Of a stretch of 64,000 nucleotides of DNA, positions 34,301 to 48,955 are shown one piece after another. The notes below the pieces were generated by a model. That model ran no database searches and was not told the DNA's origin. It worked only from the letters and a program-made list of their open reading frames with translations. This DNA comes from Membranipora membranacea. Lineage: Eukaryota > Bryozoa > Gymnolaemata > Cheilostomatida > Membraniporidae. The translations under genes were made by a program, and so were the position numbers. Position 1 is the first letter of the stretch. Each line of letters opens with the position of its first letter. Where the stretch lies: assembly GCA_914767715.1 (NCBI GenBank), contig OU612065.1:19654001-19718000 (forward strand), given 5' to 3'.

Positions 34301-37300
34301 AAAACACGCCAGATACGTCTCCCACCAGATGTAATGTGACCGCAGCGGCGGTAGACGGTAGAGAAGATTGAGGGATCTCCAGCTGGATGAGTCCCGACCA
34401 GTGTGACAGATGTCAATCAATTGATCACATGTGTGGAATAATTTTGGTTATTATAATACCTCAGCTAATCATTCTCACTATTGCCACAATTGTAACCTGG
34501 TAACAAGGATCAGTGAATTCCTACAAATCATCGTGATTACTGAGAGAAAAAATGCCACAAGTGTTTTCATAACTCGCTGTCTAAACAAGATGGTCCTATT
34601 AATGATGAGGAATATGGAGTCAAGTATATGATGGTATTATTGTGTTTAAATAGATGCTCAAACTTGACCTACTCAAAGCACTGGCATCATTTTATAATAG
34701 GTCTTATTACTAAGACTGTGTTGATATTGGGCTATCATAAAATTCAATCAGATTGCATTGTGTGCGGCTACTCATGTTGTTAGCTTGGATCAGATAGTAA
34801 AATTTTGTTACGCACTAAACTCATTCTGTCAGGTTAAATTATCTTTATAACAACAAGAAAAGAGTCAGGTTACTTTAGTATCAAGTAAGGCATCTCATAC
34901 TACAAGTTGAATCAGTTTACTTGCATTCTTCACATACTGGAAACTTTATACAGAATGAACAATGATACATCAGCTTTGTCATCAAGTTTACAACATGATA
35001 AAGAGAATGAAATAATGCTCAATTTCGTTTTGATAATAAAGTGTAATGTCAAGGAATTAACTCAACTCAGTCAGTCAGTCTACTTGGCTTTCAGCATGGC
35101 TAGTCAAAGACCAAACCATCAATCATTTGAGAACCTGTGCTTTTTAAAACATCACTGGAGGTAAAAAAACAGTTTAGCAGGTATGAGATTGTGATTGAAT
35201 ATTTATGTTTGCTTTGAACCTCTTATCAGGAAAGATCTAAGGCCTGAGTGCAACAAACCGATGATGGTTATCATGGCAATTAGGCTGTGACAGAAACCTC
35301 ACTCATAATGGCCCATTTTCGATATATTATTCACCATTAGTCACAGTAATGAAATTTTAGTCTTTGATTTTGTTTCGCAATATTAAAAATCAGCTAAGAT
35401 AAATCATCCTTACACCTTATATGGTTAAAAAGCCATAAATAGAGGTACCAACTATCTTAGGTAAGATCAGATTATTATGGCGAGAACAGTTTAGGTGACA
35501 TGAGACCCCGTAGCCTGCCATGAATTCCGTTGAGTCTTGACACAGACTCTCTCGAAAGCGATATGGGTGTAAAAGATTTTTCGTCATAGCCAAGCCTAAT
35601 CAGTTTTCCGATTAATAAATAGGGATTCCCAGATGCAAGGGGTGGAAAACTTCAAGGGTAAATCTATTTGAAATAGTAACAGAGACTATAGAATATAGAT
35701 AATCCATAATCTTTGATAGTAATGCATTCACTTACCTCCAGAATAGTTGGCCTGAGGGAGTAGCACTGGCTGCTGCTATGAGCAGGAGAGATATTGTCAG
35801 ACTTATCCACAGAATAGAGCCACACAGGAATGGTGGATACAGTATTAGTAAATCGTCTCAGACTAACCAACTCGTGAGTCTACAAATAATGACATAGAGG
35901 TATTCCATTGAGCCTAACGCAACATCATTTCAATTGTTAGATCAAAGAGCAACTCATTGGTAAGATACGTTTACATATGGCCTGAAGCAACACAATCATG
36001 TTGACAGCAAGAATCCCAAGCATCTTTGAGGGAATTAAATTATTCTTCAGCGGATAAACCATACTCAAAAAGTCATGTGTTACAACTGTGCACCTCCAGG
36101 CTTATGACCAGGCATATTTATGCAAGCAATTTCTGCTAATCCTAATCTTAGTAATCCACTACATTTCTGAGGCTTTCCCTAAAGCTAAATACAGGTTGTG
36201 GTGAGTTCTAAACATGCAAGTTAAGCAAATACCTTCATAAATCTACTGCCCCTAGCCAAGACTTTACAAAGTAGTAATTGAATATCCGGTGTCCAAGTCA
36301 CAGATATTGTTGCCTAGCTAGTAGCTATCATTATGCTGGTCACTGCCTGAATATTTCAACTATTTTCAACATTTCATCAAAGACTTGTTGCAAATTTACC
36401 TTCATGACAGCCACCAGATGTGTGACCTGATCTGATTTAGCTATAGGTATGGAGGTAGAGATGGTCTGCTCGTGGAACTGTGCCTCGTCCGGCAGCGCTG
36501 ACGCTTGAGTAGACTTATCCTGGTAACCGATTCTCCATATGATTGTTGACTCTAGTTTGATTGTGGATTTCTGGACCTCAAAGTGACACTGGATGACTTC
36601 CTGTGCCCTAAAAATAGAAAGTGAGATTTGGTTATGATTACAGATAATAATTGTCAACACTGTTTTTACCACCATCTACCAGATTTGTGTGTTTGCAATC
36701 TGATAGCTGAGGTTTGGAAAGAAAACAGGTGGACTTGATTGGACAATATTTGTACACTTGATAAGCGAAATGAATCTAGAAACAAATTTCCAATCAAAAT
36801 TAATCAAGCGCCTTGATGAAGGAGGTTGAGATAAAATAACCAATGCAATCTTTGATCCTATTCTGCTAGAGAATGAAACACTTTCATCGACAAAAGCTGG
36901 TGCTCAATACCGGTTTGATTTCTCTGTGCAATCATTACAATTCATCTTTGATCAGCCTTGATTGAACCTTTAACTCCTTGATTGAGACAAGGAGTTCTCT
37001 CTAACTCCTTGATTAAACCATCTAAATTGAATTTTCTGATTGTTACATAGGAACTAACCAGCAGTTGCAACTCAAAAAAGATTTTTTGTCGGTCACCCAA
37101 CATTGAACAGTTTGCCTCTGCTATGAATATGACCTGTGATTACTACAGAGCAATCAAATCTAAAGCCATGTAAAACTTGCTGTAAGTGAGCTTGAATTAG
37201 AAGCAGGATAAGTATAGGCTCGTCTAAATCAGCATTACACTGTATGCTATGTCAATACAAAGTGTTCATTATTTAAAGCAGCCACAAAAATACATAACCT

Positions 37301-40181
37301 GCCCTTTGGGATTCGATTTCAAACACAAGCAAAGTTAACATTGCTCTCAGGCATACCATATTAATGTCACTCCTATGTTTTTGCAGTATAGTAGCCAACT
37401 ATTCGCTGATCAGCATACAAAGCTAGCTGACCGCATTGACCCATGTATAGCCTGACGAGATTTCAACTTTGCAAACTTACTAAGTAATCAAATGTTTGCA
37501 AGCGAAGTAGCAGACAGACTTAACCAATAGCAAATTAGGAGTGACAATCCCGTAACTCCATATAAAACAAAAAAGCTATAGCTCAAAGGTGGGGCTTTTA
37601 GCATAAAATTATTAGACCCTGCAGTTAAATAAATAAAAAAAAAATCTTTTCAAACAATTGCATATTAGTCGATTGGGTTAACTTACTTTGGAGAGGTGTG
37701 GTAACCATTTCTGGTGACAGCGTTTATTTCTGCCACACTATCACTGCTGCCGACGCGACGAAATTTAACATCCCATCTCTCGCTGTCAGCGCTAGTCACA
37801 GATCTCAACAACAGGCCATCTCCAGACTCCACCCTGTATATATAATATCATAAGAATTCAGAGCTGCCAATTTGTATGAAACATATGTCAAATAATTTAT
37901 AAATAAAATGTCAAATGCTGTTCTGAATGGTTTTTTTTATTCTCAGGTGATTGAAAAACAACATAAGAACATCAGATAAACGTGAACTATTAATTTCTAA
38001 AATGGCTGCAAGCGCTTCGATATTGGGTGTGGGTGGACATTCCAAAAAATCTCTAGAATCGGGCCAGCAGCCATAGACATCCATAGACATACAGAGACAT
38101 CAATGGTCTCTGGTCAGACTGTATCATAGGCCGTTAGCGACAGGTAATAAAACTTTGAGTCTCAATTACCAGCGTGCGGTACATTATACAAGGCGTAGGT
38201 TCCTGTCTTATTGGGCTCCATGCATCAATTGAAAGCAACCATATCCGTTTTATATTGCAGAACTGTTTATAAGCGGTATGAATTTTTAAGTTGTTTATTA
38301 TAATATCACAATGAAAATATTTTGACGGCTTGAAAAGTGTAAAATATCAAAGACAATTCTGCGCTTTGCCAGCCTTTTTTCTACACATAAATATGAGTTC
38401 CCATAATAACTTAACACCACGCTTCATTAAATTTAATTTATGGTTTTGATTTCAATTGAACAAAGGTATTTGTGAATTGCGCAACTATAGCAAATAGCCT
38501 AATATTGGTGGAGCGTGATTTATGACATGTATTTTATCAGCAAAACTCAGAAAATAATATCACTCGAATTGCCTCCGTTTTAGATCCTTTGAAGCGAAGT
38601 TGAATCATGAACTCTCAGTGAATATGATCCGCTATCTACTCCGCTTTCAAGTGGCCAGCTCAATTAATCCTTGAGTAAACTAACTGACTGTTTTTATCTA
38701 CACTACTCAGTCAACAGCCAATTCCAAGTCAAGAGACTATTATAATTTATAATGATTTCAGCCAAAGCACTCTTGCCTTGCAAGTGAGTTTTACATCAAT
38801 TTTTCAAACGTGGTTTTGACCCAATTTATGTGCTGCGTCTGAGCCTAATACAGGGCATCTGTCATAGCACAAACAGCCTACCTTTCCTCTAGCCAGACAA
38901 AACACTGCTAAAAGTACTGAAAAAAACTGTTGACAACCATTTTGATTGCCGCCTTATGAAGGCTGCTATGAATTTCAATTCACCTCGGGTTGGTAACTTG
39001 GCCACCAATTTAAATATTTGAAAGCTGACCTACCTGACAACAAACATTTGTAGAGGGGAGCCGGAGTGGAGTTTGACGGTGACAGTGAACTGAGTCCCAG
39101 GTTCCTGAGCTTTATCGGGTAGAGACAGTACTATGTTCTTATCCTCACTGATCTCTCTAGCACCATGTCTATCATCAAACATCAATAACACCTCTCCAAC
39201 ATAGAAGACATCATTGGGTAGACTATTCGATGGGTTTATAGTGTTAGACACAATGGTGCACACCTCTACATCCTGGACATCGTAGAAGACATCAATGTCA
39301 CGAGATGACCACCACTCGTAAGGTAATGCTACATCCGCCAGACACACTATAGAGTTATCTTCACTGTCATGATTGTCATTTGATAATATACAATAATTAG
39401 ACACGGTTTCGGTTTCACGTCGTTTTGCAAACACCCGCACACACCTGGGTTTGTCCAACGTCCTGTCGGAGTGTATAAGAACTTTTAGATTAGGCTTGGT
39501 GTTTGTGACAGTCTTTTGAATGAGGTGGGCGCTTATGTTAGCGCCTTGGTCTAAGTGTACCACCTTGGTAGATAGTGGATCAGCATTGCTGTAGTCGTTC
39601 AGATTATAAGTCACATTTTGACTGGTATCTAAACTTCCAACCGATGTGCTGACTTTGGTGGCAGTGTTTTGATTGTAAATATAGAACTGCTCAGATTCAA
39701 CTGATGTTGTATCCAGAGGATAGTTTGTAGGAGAAATTGGCTTGACTAGGAATCCCTCACCGTTGAGCACATGAAAGTTGTTATTGAAAACAGCGCCTAA
39801 AAGAGATAAAAAGGCAAGGTTTGGTTTTCTGGAATTTTCCCATGAGTGATTCATACGGATATTTCAATCAATCAGACGTATTACCCGAAAATCCAGACAC
39901 AGACTTCAAGGCCACTCTTGTCAAAATATACAAAATATAGTCAATTGAAAAGTAACATCTGTTGTGTTTTGGATAGACTTATTTTTCAACATTATGAAAA
40001 TCTTCAGACAAATGCCATTTGGTGCAACAGTCGGCGTACTGATTCACATTGCCTCGTTAAAACTAAAAATACACGTATCAGAATGGAACTTACCATTTGT
40101 CATTTGTAGAAAGAGTGCAAATAGCAGAGTGCCGAGTCTCGGCCAGATCTGTAGATCATCCATTTTTACAGGGATCGTCAT
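25358..40181 (-). CDS. TMEM132: TMEM132 family single-pass membrane protein, complete
   Basis: Type I membrane protein of the TMEM132 family (one gene in many invertebrates, five in vertebrates), proposed to act in neural adhesion and actin organisation. Coding exons in reading order: 40181-40094, 39796-39034, 37833-37687, 36607-36400, 35879-35736, 32622-32429, 30313-30067, 28931-28746, 27061-26919 and 26384-25358. They total 3147 nt (1048 aa), with all phases agreeing. Exon 1 gives a signal peptide (GTLLFALFLQM). The large extracellular part includes YCILSN followed by CLADVALPYEWW (exon 2), VDVRIWYPDVKMFIKLSD (exon 6) and ITGYVRHLVQ (exon 7), all family-like. The transmembrane segment is about residues 824-848 (MFVLMGVLGVVASVFVTNCL), followed by a basic stop-transfer stretch, VDSGWVWLN and a tail of about 200 residues rich in Ser, Asp and Glu with acidic clusters. 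The first of the two in-frame ATGs is taken as start. Introns reach 3.6 kb. Confidence 0.93.
33044..33320. repeat. Diverged tandem duplication in TMEM132 intron
   Basis: Two adjoining units (about 33044-33190 and 33195-33320) share CAATGATTGAT, GGAGCTGT, TTCGTTTTTT..AAACTTT and GTTCCAACTT.T.TCAC in the same order. About 70-75% alike by eye. Confidence 0.65.
33757..33995. repeat. Pair of 66-bp direct repeats in TMEM132 intron
   Basis: GTCAGCCGCCATAACCAGTC starts the first copy (33757-33822). A close match starts near 33929, and both end GTCAGAGCAGTTT. The copies lie about 172 bases apart. Confidence 0.7.
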
Positions 40182-42249
40182 GACCTCATTCCCTTCGGGA
40201 CACAGGTGTCTAGAGCTGAAAGACAGAGATATACAGTATTACTACCCTTTTACGCCTAGTTCTATCCACAGCATGTGACGTATGTATCGCTAGTATAAAA
40301 ATATGATGTTTCGAGCTTGTAGCAAGGTAGGATATCCACCTCACCTTAGTTGGAGTTGTTTAGGCAAAGAGATCGGAACAGAAGCTTATGTCTGCACTCA
40401 ACAGAAGTCTTGAGTTAAATAAAATTGGTAAATCAAGTTTATGAGCATAACCATCACCCAGCAGATAACACTACTGTCAACAACACAATGCCTGCAATTG
40501 TTAGCAGAACACAGAACACTCACTCCTTGCTGACTTCACTACTAGTATTCAAGAGAATGATGAGGAGCTAGATGTATATATATATCCAATGAACATTCAG
40601 TGTACTCTGCCACAGAAGGACATCCAATGTATGTATAACTGGGTTGTATGGGATGGAAACTGTATGTTTAGGCAAGTTCTCTTACTTCTCAACCACAGCA
40701 ATCTTATACTATCATGATTTAAAACTGAAAATGATATGTGTGTACTGACCTTCCTTGCTCACATACAACAGCTCCATTGATAATAACTTAGTGTGGTTAG
40801 TTTTCCTTCTTATTGGCTGCAGTCAATCAATTTTTAGAGCACCTGTGTTTACTTGTTGGTAGCTTAATTCCTAGCTAATAACTTTAGCTAATAAGGGCGA
40901 CCCATTTGAAACTCTTCTCACTCTAAGAATAGGAATTAGGCTATTATTGATAGTGTAGTTTGTTTGCACGAGGGTTTTCTAATCCTCATAAAGAAATGTG
41001 TGTTTTCTTCCAATGTATGATACATTTCAACAAACTTTTCAGATATCTCTTCAAAATTGTTCTTCTTATCATATCAAAAAATATTTCCACACGTTTAATT
41101 GTACTGAAATTAATGCCAGATTAGGCTGGAAATTTCACCGTTTAATATTGTGTATGAATACAATAATTTTTACATGAGTAAATACTGCTGTATACCATGA
41201 GTGCACAACTCGAACTTAGCAAAAGGTAAACAATTGTGACCTAATCCTTGGCAAAATGTGGTCAAACAGGTCTTGGTTCTTCATAACATCTGAGGCTGGC
41301 TAGTTTGTAGAATCATTGTCAAGTCAAGCTGATGCATAGCCGTGGTCCCCAGTGAGGATCAGTACACAGGTTCAAAATCATCAGTGGCCGTATGACAGGG
41401 AGAACTCTGTATACTTTTATCAACATTCACTGTCAACCATTATAACTCCCTCGTTGATCAATGGTAACTTTTCCAGTCTTTTATTTTCCAATCATTTTGA
41501 CAACCAAAACATGTCTTGGTTAGGTGATACAAAAAGTTATATACATACATGTAAATGGATGTGATATGCCTCGTCAATATAAATGACATGGGTGTTTAGT
41601 CAAAATAAAGCAACGAAACACGATAAACAATATCTGTATTTCTGTTCAAAAATAAAATGTATATTTACTATATTCAGCACGATTAAAACTGAACCATAAC
41701 TTAGATATAATCAAAAACAAAAAATAGGTAACAATAACAGGGGATATGTATGAAAAAATATATACTTTGAACTTTAGATTATCTGCTGACGAAACTTTGC
41801 TTACTACCAAAATTTACCTAGTGGTTTGTTTGATTAGACAAGCATATATTTTTCCTATGAAGCAATACTGGTTTGGTGAGACAACCAAGATATATGCAGT
41901 GAAGATAAAAAAAATGAATACAGATAGAATATAGATAGAACCGGTTAAGCACAAGACGATCAATGAATAGTAATTGAGTACACATGAAGAACTGGCTTAT
42001 TTCAAGCGTTAAAAAATAGTAATCACAGATTGTATGTAGCGTGTCTGCAATAAACACCAAAGCATGCAATGAATGAGTGTGGAGTTTTTTGCAACTATCA
42101 ACTGGCTTAGGAGCGAACTAAGATTGATTTAGATGGCAGAATAGCTCATGTAAAACCATGAGCGAGGAAATCCTCTGCACAATTGGCACAGTTAACTTCT
42201 GACTGCAGATAGTTCGGATTTGTCCAGCAATGGTCAATAATTTGCCTAT
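40182..42249. other. Spacer upstream of TMEM132 and downstream of PNPLA8-like gene
   Basis: Should contain the TMEM132 promoter and 5' UTR (near 40.2 kb) and the 3' UTR of the phospholipase gene (near 42.2 kb). No other exon or clear repeat seen, and no confident core promoter. Confidence 0.4.
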
Positions 42250-45200
42250 TTAAACCCTGGAAGAACCAGAACTTAGAGCACTGTACTTGTCCATAACCCA
42301 GTCCTGCATTTTCTGTTGAGTAGTTCGCTGTAGACTAAGGCGTTGTCCTGCCATGTTCAGTTTACTGGCATTCCTTCTTAGATAGAGCTGAGTATCAAAC
42401 TGCATCTGTTTGAGTTTGTCTTCCTGGATTTCATTAAGTAGAAACTCCTCCGACATGTAGGGGTTAAATCTGAAGTAGCTCTCAGATGGCAGCAGGTCAC
42501 TCAGTAATGTATGGACATCTGTAAAGAAACAAGATAGAAAATTTAGGACGGGACAGAATCAAACAACTTCAAGGGATACAGTTAGGGTTGTTTGGTTGAT
42601 GTATTTATGACCTTTATTAAATTAGTAGGTCAATGTGAACGGCTATTATTTGTGGTTACATAAGTGGGTAGGTCAGCCATAGCTGTCATACGTAGGCAGT
42701 GGCATATCATAGAGCTCTGAAAAAATAATTCCGGACATTTGAAAACAGGGGCTGAGCAATTTTAGTCCCAACTCTGACACCTTTCCATACCATAAAACTT
42801 CGATGACTCAAACATTTTTAGCATCAATAGCAACACTTTTCATAAAAAAGAAACATTTAACATTCAGTGCTTACCTTCAGTATTGGTGGCACTGTGAACG
42901 AAGTTGTCGATTTTCTGTCTGAGACTAGTGACATCATCTTGTACTACGTTATCAGCGTTGAGCTCATATCTACCATTGCCTACTGATACTACACACTGTA
43001 ACTCCTCCTCAGGCCACAGAGCTCGAGCCTCGTGTATCGCTATAGCTGTAGGGTTGTTATTCAGTAAACCACCATCCTGAAACAAGAAACAAAAAATTAG
43101 ATAAAAATAATGTTCAGCTTACGGATGGTTATGGCTCAGCAGTATAATTCTTGCTGCTAGTATTCGACTTCACATACAGACGTAGGCCAGTACGTGTGAT
43201 ATCGGATCATATATCAGATTCTAAACCTATGAATAGGTCTGTACTTTAGAGTTATTCACTCTCTGAACATTTACCTCAGAGAGAGGGCAACTCTTAATTT
43301 GTAACTTATTTTATGTTTTTTTTGGCAACAGTGAGTTTGAGAGAGTACATAATATACATCTAGGGTTGTAGATAACAGGTTGCTATAAATTGAGAAAGAA
43401 GTACTAATTATGCTGATTTAATGACATCAGACATCGTTTAATTGTCAATCCCCTGGTGAAACCCTAGCCTGGCTTGATTCATTGGCAGACAAATATTTTC
43501 AAGACAGACCAGTGAAACCCAGCCACATATCTCAAACACCATAGGGTAAGTGTCTGAATTTTAAAACCTTCAAATACTCAAATCACTGCTCAACTTACCT
43601 GATGTATGTGTTCACCAAGCTTGAAATCCTCAAAATAGCCTGGAGCAGCTGCGGAGGCCCTGATAGCCTCCCAAACCTTAGCATTACAGGTGCCAGGGTA
43701 CTGTGAGGTAGCGCTCACATCATGGTTATAATTACGAAATACATGGTTATATGCAGGACTGTCAGATATTGTAGAAATGAGACCAATTCTGGGAGATGTT
43801 TTGTCCCCTGAGGTCGACAGCATCGTTCGCTCGGCACCAAGCTCATCTCTAAATGAAAAAGAACAGGACAATTTGATTACAATATTTGACATCATGGATT
43901 TCATCTGCTTTCTATCATTATCATTGGAAAAGGTAAATCAACCCTCTTGTGATTGTTTGGATTCCAATGGAAAATATTTACACTAGTAAGTTCATTCTTG
44001 TTTTTAAGTTTGATTTTTCGAAAATGACAAATTTATCCTGGTATCGAAAACAGTCCAGAACTTAGCATTGTGACCAAACGTCATGTCACACCCAATGGAA
44101 TCAGCTTATTCCACATCTAACCCATTGTTATTTGTTTCCAGTGATTCACAAGGGTAAAAATAATTTTCTAGCCATATCAGTTCTATTGTTCAGAGTAAGT
44201 CAAACTTGTTCCGCAATAGTTTCTCTTAACTAAACCATTCAAAATCTAAGAATGGAGCACTAACTCAAGGATTACGTAAGTGGGAGTACCTTGGTACAAT
44301 ATGTGGAGCAACGGACACAAATCATAACACTAAGCTATGTTTGCCTGGTAAACAAATAACAGCAGGAAAACTTGGAAGGAGGCCAACATATTTGAATTGT
44401 CCGGAATTTGGAACGCTGCCAGTTTGAAAAAGAATGAAAAGCGTTCCTGTGACATACAGTAGATCCTACAAGAGCATAGAGAAAATGAAATTTTCAAATA
44501 GTGTATTGAAAAATCTGAAGAAATACTATTGATTGAAGTCTGAATCAGACGATTGCATATGAAACTATTTATAGGTTCATGGCATTTGCTTATAACTTGT
44601 CCCTGTGCCAAACGCAGGAGCAGCCCGAAAGCCCAACCTACATGATGACACGACTCAATTTGAAATTCTAAATAAAACTGCTATATTTGACATATTATAC
44701 ATATACTTACTGTAGAATACCCTCCCACACAGACATATCGTAGAAACTGTGTCTGGTGAGTAGATTAGCAGCTCCAGCCAGGGTTCCTCTACTGAATATT
44801 CTCTGACTACAACCCTTGTATACTTCCTCACACCTACAATGTTTATTAATAAACCATTCAGGATTAAGATGCCAAATATCTATCATCTAAATTGCGTTAG
44901 CAAGTTAGTAACTCAAGTAGTGTTAGTCTGGCCTTGATAGAAAGAAACTTACTTTCAGGTATAAGATATATGTCGGAAATGCTGGTACTCAGGCAATTAA
45001 AAAGGTATTAGTAGCCTTTGGTCTGTTATTAGGCCAACTCATATTTTGTTAATAGTAGGGTTTAAGCCAGAGATGTCCTGACATTTCCTTGGTTCAACAA
45101 TCAAAGCGACTTAGTTGCCTACATGTTTATCAACAAGATTCAACAGTAGTTACAGCTTATAAGAAGGAATCTGACTTGTATCCATACCTGTCTAATGGCA

Positions 45201-46968
45201 TCTTCATAGGCCCAACAAGCACAGCTAACAGTCCACCTGTACTGACACCACATATGTAATCGAATAGAGTGTGAATCGGAGCCTGGCATAGGATCTCAAT
45301 CTGCTTCAGTGTCTCTATAGCCACTAGGCCTCTGTAAATATAAAATAGAGTAAATACACCTCATGAAAATTTAAAACATTTCTAAAGATAAGCATTATCA
45401 GTCATAAATTGGCACTGTCCCATCAAGGATTTCCTTGGTCCCATACTGTGATGTTTCAAAACTTCACGCTGCTTACAAAGTTGAATGATAAGTGGGTATA
45501 AAAACATGGCGCTAATTTCTCTTATGGTTTGTTATTTTCGCACCCATTAAGTCCATTAAGTCTATGTTCGCACCTCTAAACGCTATATACTTCCAGGGAT
45601 AACATATTTTGGGAATTGCTCAATCCCAGGCCTAAATTACTCGGTAATACCCATGACATCATTATATGGGTTGGGAGCAAACCTTACCTTGTGCCACCTC
45701 CGTCGATGCTGAGTACTTTGATTCCCTTTGAGCTGATTTTAGGAGTGTAGCCCAGCACAGCCAGACATTGATTAATAGTACCACAAAGCTTCTTAGAGTC
45801 GGCCAGCTGTCTGAGCTTTAACTTCTCATTGTCATTTTGTAGAGATTGTAAGAACTGAATAGCACCCATCTGTGAAAGGTACAATGACAGAAATTACTAA
45901 AACTCCGGCAAGGAAGTATTTGTATTCAGTTACGAAGACTCATTACAGAACCTTTCCCAGGTCGGGGGTGGGTTGGTGTCGAGAGTCTGGGGGGCTCAGA
46001 CTATACATTTCCATGCTCGGATTCCAGCACATCATTGAAATTGATTTGGAATTCAGTTACATCTAGTTACAACTAGGCCAGCGCTTACTACCCTACCCTT
46101 AGCTTTGTATCATACATATTGTCAGACTCATGTATTACACTGCATTCAACTGCAGGATACAAGTGCCTTGGGAATATTTGCTAAGTAAAACATTATTATG
46201 GTCAGCAATGTAGATCAGCTATACCTCCATCATAATGAGGAATTCTATAATAACAGTTAACATAAAAAGTATGCAATACATTGTGTGAAGGAACTGAAAA
46301 TCTACCTTGACAGCAATAGTCCTAGTAGCCGGATAGTTTTTAGCATGTTCACATAGCTCCTTAATCCTTGTCATTCTGGATACAGCGCTGATACCCGGAG
46401 TGAGCATGTTTAGTGTCAGAGATCTCATTCTACGATTGGTCTCGGTTAGCGATATTCTCAAAGCTTTAGCCTGACAAATTTTTGATTGTTTAGCAGCGAT
46501 GTCTGCAATTTTCTTACTGGATGTTTTGTTTGTTGACAAAGATTTTGTGGCAACTGGTGCACTTGTAGCAGCAATGTCATCTTTTGTGGTGGCTTCAAGG
46601 CCATAAAACTGATTGACGCTTGTGTGACACTCGCTCATAGCCTCAACAAAGCATTGACTAGGAGAAGTGGTGTGAGTATTCTGTATGACTTTACGGCTAG
46701 GGGAAGCAGGAGCTGACATAGATCTTCTGTTGATGAGCTCTGTGAGTGAGTTCTTTGTGAGGTTAGTTTGAAGTAAGGTTCTGATACGACTCAAAGCGTC
46801 AGGCGCTACCTCTGACTTGCTGACAGCTGGTGGAGTGACTGTTCTTCTGTTCAGTTGTTCCCCGGTCACCATGATGGATGCCGATGCCGTCTCTCCTCCC
46901 TCGTAATTTCGAGCTGTAGTTATCCATCGAGGTGACCAGATTTTCGACAGAGATTTAGTTGTTGTCAT
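42250..46968 (-). CDS. PNPLA8: Calcium-independent phospholipase A2-gamma-like patatin protein, complete
   Basis: Patatin-fold serine lipase that hydrolyses membrane phospholipids; the mammalian PNPLA8 family acts at mitochondria and peroxisomes. Coding exons in order: 46968-46306, 45869-45688, 45331-45188, 44833-44711, 43848-43599, 43076-42875 and 42518-42250, totalling 1833 nt (610 aa), in frame. The patatin core begins at [13 protein letters not shown] (oxyanion loop, about 276-283). The nucleophile elbow is GVSTG with Ser311, and the second catalytic residue is Asp455 in [18 protein letters not shown] and QQKMQDWV near the end are PNPLA8-like. The first 220 residues are poorly conserved; the first 20 are basic with almost no acidic residue, as in a mitochondrial presequence. 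The C-terminus ends SSRV, so the peroxisomal SKL signal of vertebrate PNPLA8 is absent. The start is the only ATG opening the long first exon. Confidence 0.93.
43248..43294. repeat. GAGTTG-type hairpin in PNPLA8-like gene intron
   Basis: AGAGTTATTCACTCTCTG (43248-43265) pairs imperfectly with CAGAGAGAGGGCAACTCT (43277-43294). Same class as the hairpins at 13332, 19210 and 48918. Confidence 0.6.
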
Positions 46969-48917
46969 CTTGCTGGATTCTATTACTGTTGTAGCCTACT
47001 TAGTGTGTGAAACAGAAACCAAGTTTCTACTTTTCAGTGAGACTGCGTCACCTTTCCTTCTTGACGCTATGTTGAATGTGAGTGACCACTAAGTGACTGT
47101 AATACAAGAGACTAAGTTAATGAACACAATAGGTCAACTTGGATCAATACGCTCAATGCACGTGAGCAAACAGTTGAATGGCCTTGCTAGACAAGCAATC
47201 TTGCATAACAAAAACGTTGATTGGCTCATTGCCAGGGGTATGTTGGAGGTTTGCCCAATCAGATGATAAGCTGGCCTTTATTTTGTGGTCAGCCAAGTTA
47301 TAATTTAGGATGGTTTTCGAGATAAGATTGTTCTAGTTATTTTTGATTGACCTGATGCAAGGTCTTTGCCAATTTGAGGACGAGAATAACTAAATCCAGG
47401 TTACCTAACACACTACAAATTGAGTTGTAACGTCTTTTTTTCTTAAACATTTTGAACTATTTTTCAAGCCTCATAATCTCTCTCGTTTTTAATGGGATAA
47501 GATTTATACGTTAACAGTAACAACAACAGGCAAAGCACCTCAGATGTCACTATCATAATTATTATTGTAGCTCTTGGCTTAAGCTCCCAATATCTAGCCC
47601 ATGATAGATTTTACAACTCTTCATTTATAAATCCCAGAGCAAAAAGGGTTATATCATGGATCTGGTCTGTGTTACAGTAAGAATTCAGTTAAAAAATCGA
47701 TAGAACAAACATTGTATTGCATGCGCATCCTAGTACACTATTCCGGATGGATGGATTCAAATGACAACACATGTAATAGGCACATTTATGACAGAGCTTT
47801 AGCAGAGAGACCTGACGGTCAGGAGTCTACCATCCCCATCTAGGTTCTAACTAGGCCTACCCACAGCGTATCTAATGTCCCCTGCTTCTAAATATCACTA
47901 ATTTGAATGGCCAGCAGAGGGGCGAACAGTAACAATTATTGGAGCTAATTCTTATACGTCATCTTCTAGGAGGTATAAAAACCTATCTTGAGCAGTTCCA
48001 ACAACAGGGAAAAGAAGTCAAGAGCCACCTTAACTGGTGGCTACTAAGTGCGTTAGAAAGAGAAGAGACATAGATATCATTTGTTTTGGCAAGGTATAGG
48101 CAACTTTGAGTGTTACATTGGAAGAGGTGGCAGAGGGGTAGGCCTATTTGTAAAAAGCTGCCTTGATCTACGACTTTTGACATTTCACTCGGCTACCTGA
48201 TGTAAATGGCAACTTGGCTGTGCTGAGCGTAAAATTAGTGACGGAGTGCTTGTTTTGCACCTACTTTAGTTTCAGTTTACGAGGAAGGATGACTGGTGGT
48301 GCATACAATTACAACTACATCTATCAAGTAACAATTACTATTCGATGGTTACTTACATAGTATTGAAGTTTATTTGTTCTGTCCTGTTGTCTTGTTGATG
48401 TGGTGAGCTGATAGACCCAGACTGTACTGTCAATTTCTCTGAGCATTAATGAATAGAATTACTATCTTGTTATAAGTTCTAATTAATTGAGTCTATCGAT
48501 TCTTCTATCTATCTATTATCTAATCTATTCTATAGTTATAATAATATAAGTAAATTATTGTAGTAGTGTCACAGTGCAGTGTCCGTTGGTCAGGTGCCAA
48601 CTGTGTTGAGATGAGGTGTGAACCTTTATAGTAGAGTTAGGTGAGTAATCAAGCCATATCAGAACACGTCATTGCCAGCTCAGTCTAATTAACACAGCTC
48701 AGGGAAATCCTTTAGAGGAGTGAGTGATGATTATTCATAAATTTCTGGTGCCATATTTTTGAGACTCAGATCTAGAAAACAGGAAATATATGTCAAGAAT
48801 GGTTTATCAAATAAAATCCATGATGTAGTTTGTTTACATTTTTCGAATCTAGGGCTACGTGTTTTGATCATGCCATCTTAGTTCATTTTCAGAATGGTTC
48901 CATTAACTTCAGTGGAG

Positions 48918-48955
48918 TTGTCCCCTTATTGTGTGAAGAGGTATAGCTCAGCAAT
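48918..48955. repeat. GAGTTGTCC-type hairpin
   Basis: GGAGTTGTCCCCTTATTGTG faces GAAGAGGTATAGCTC; an imperfect stem of the same class as at 13332. Confidence 0.45.
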
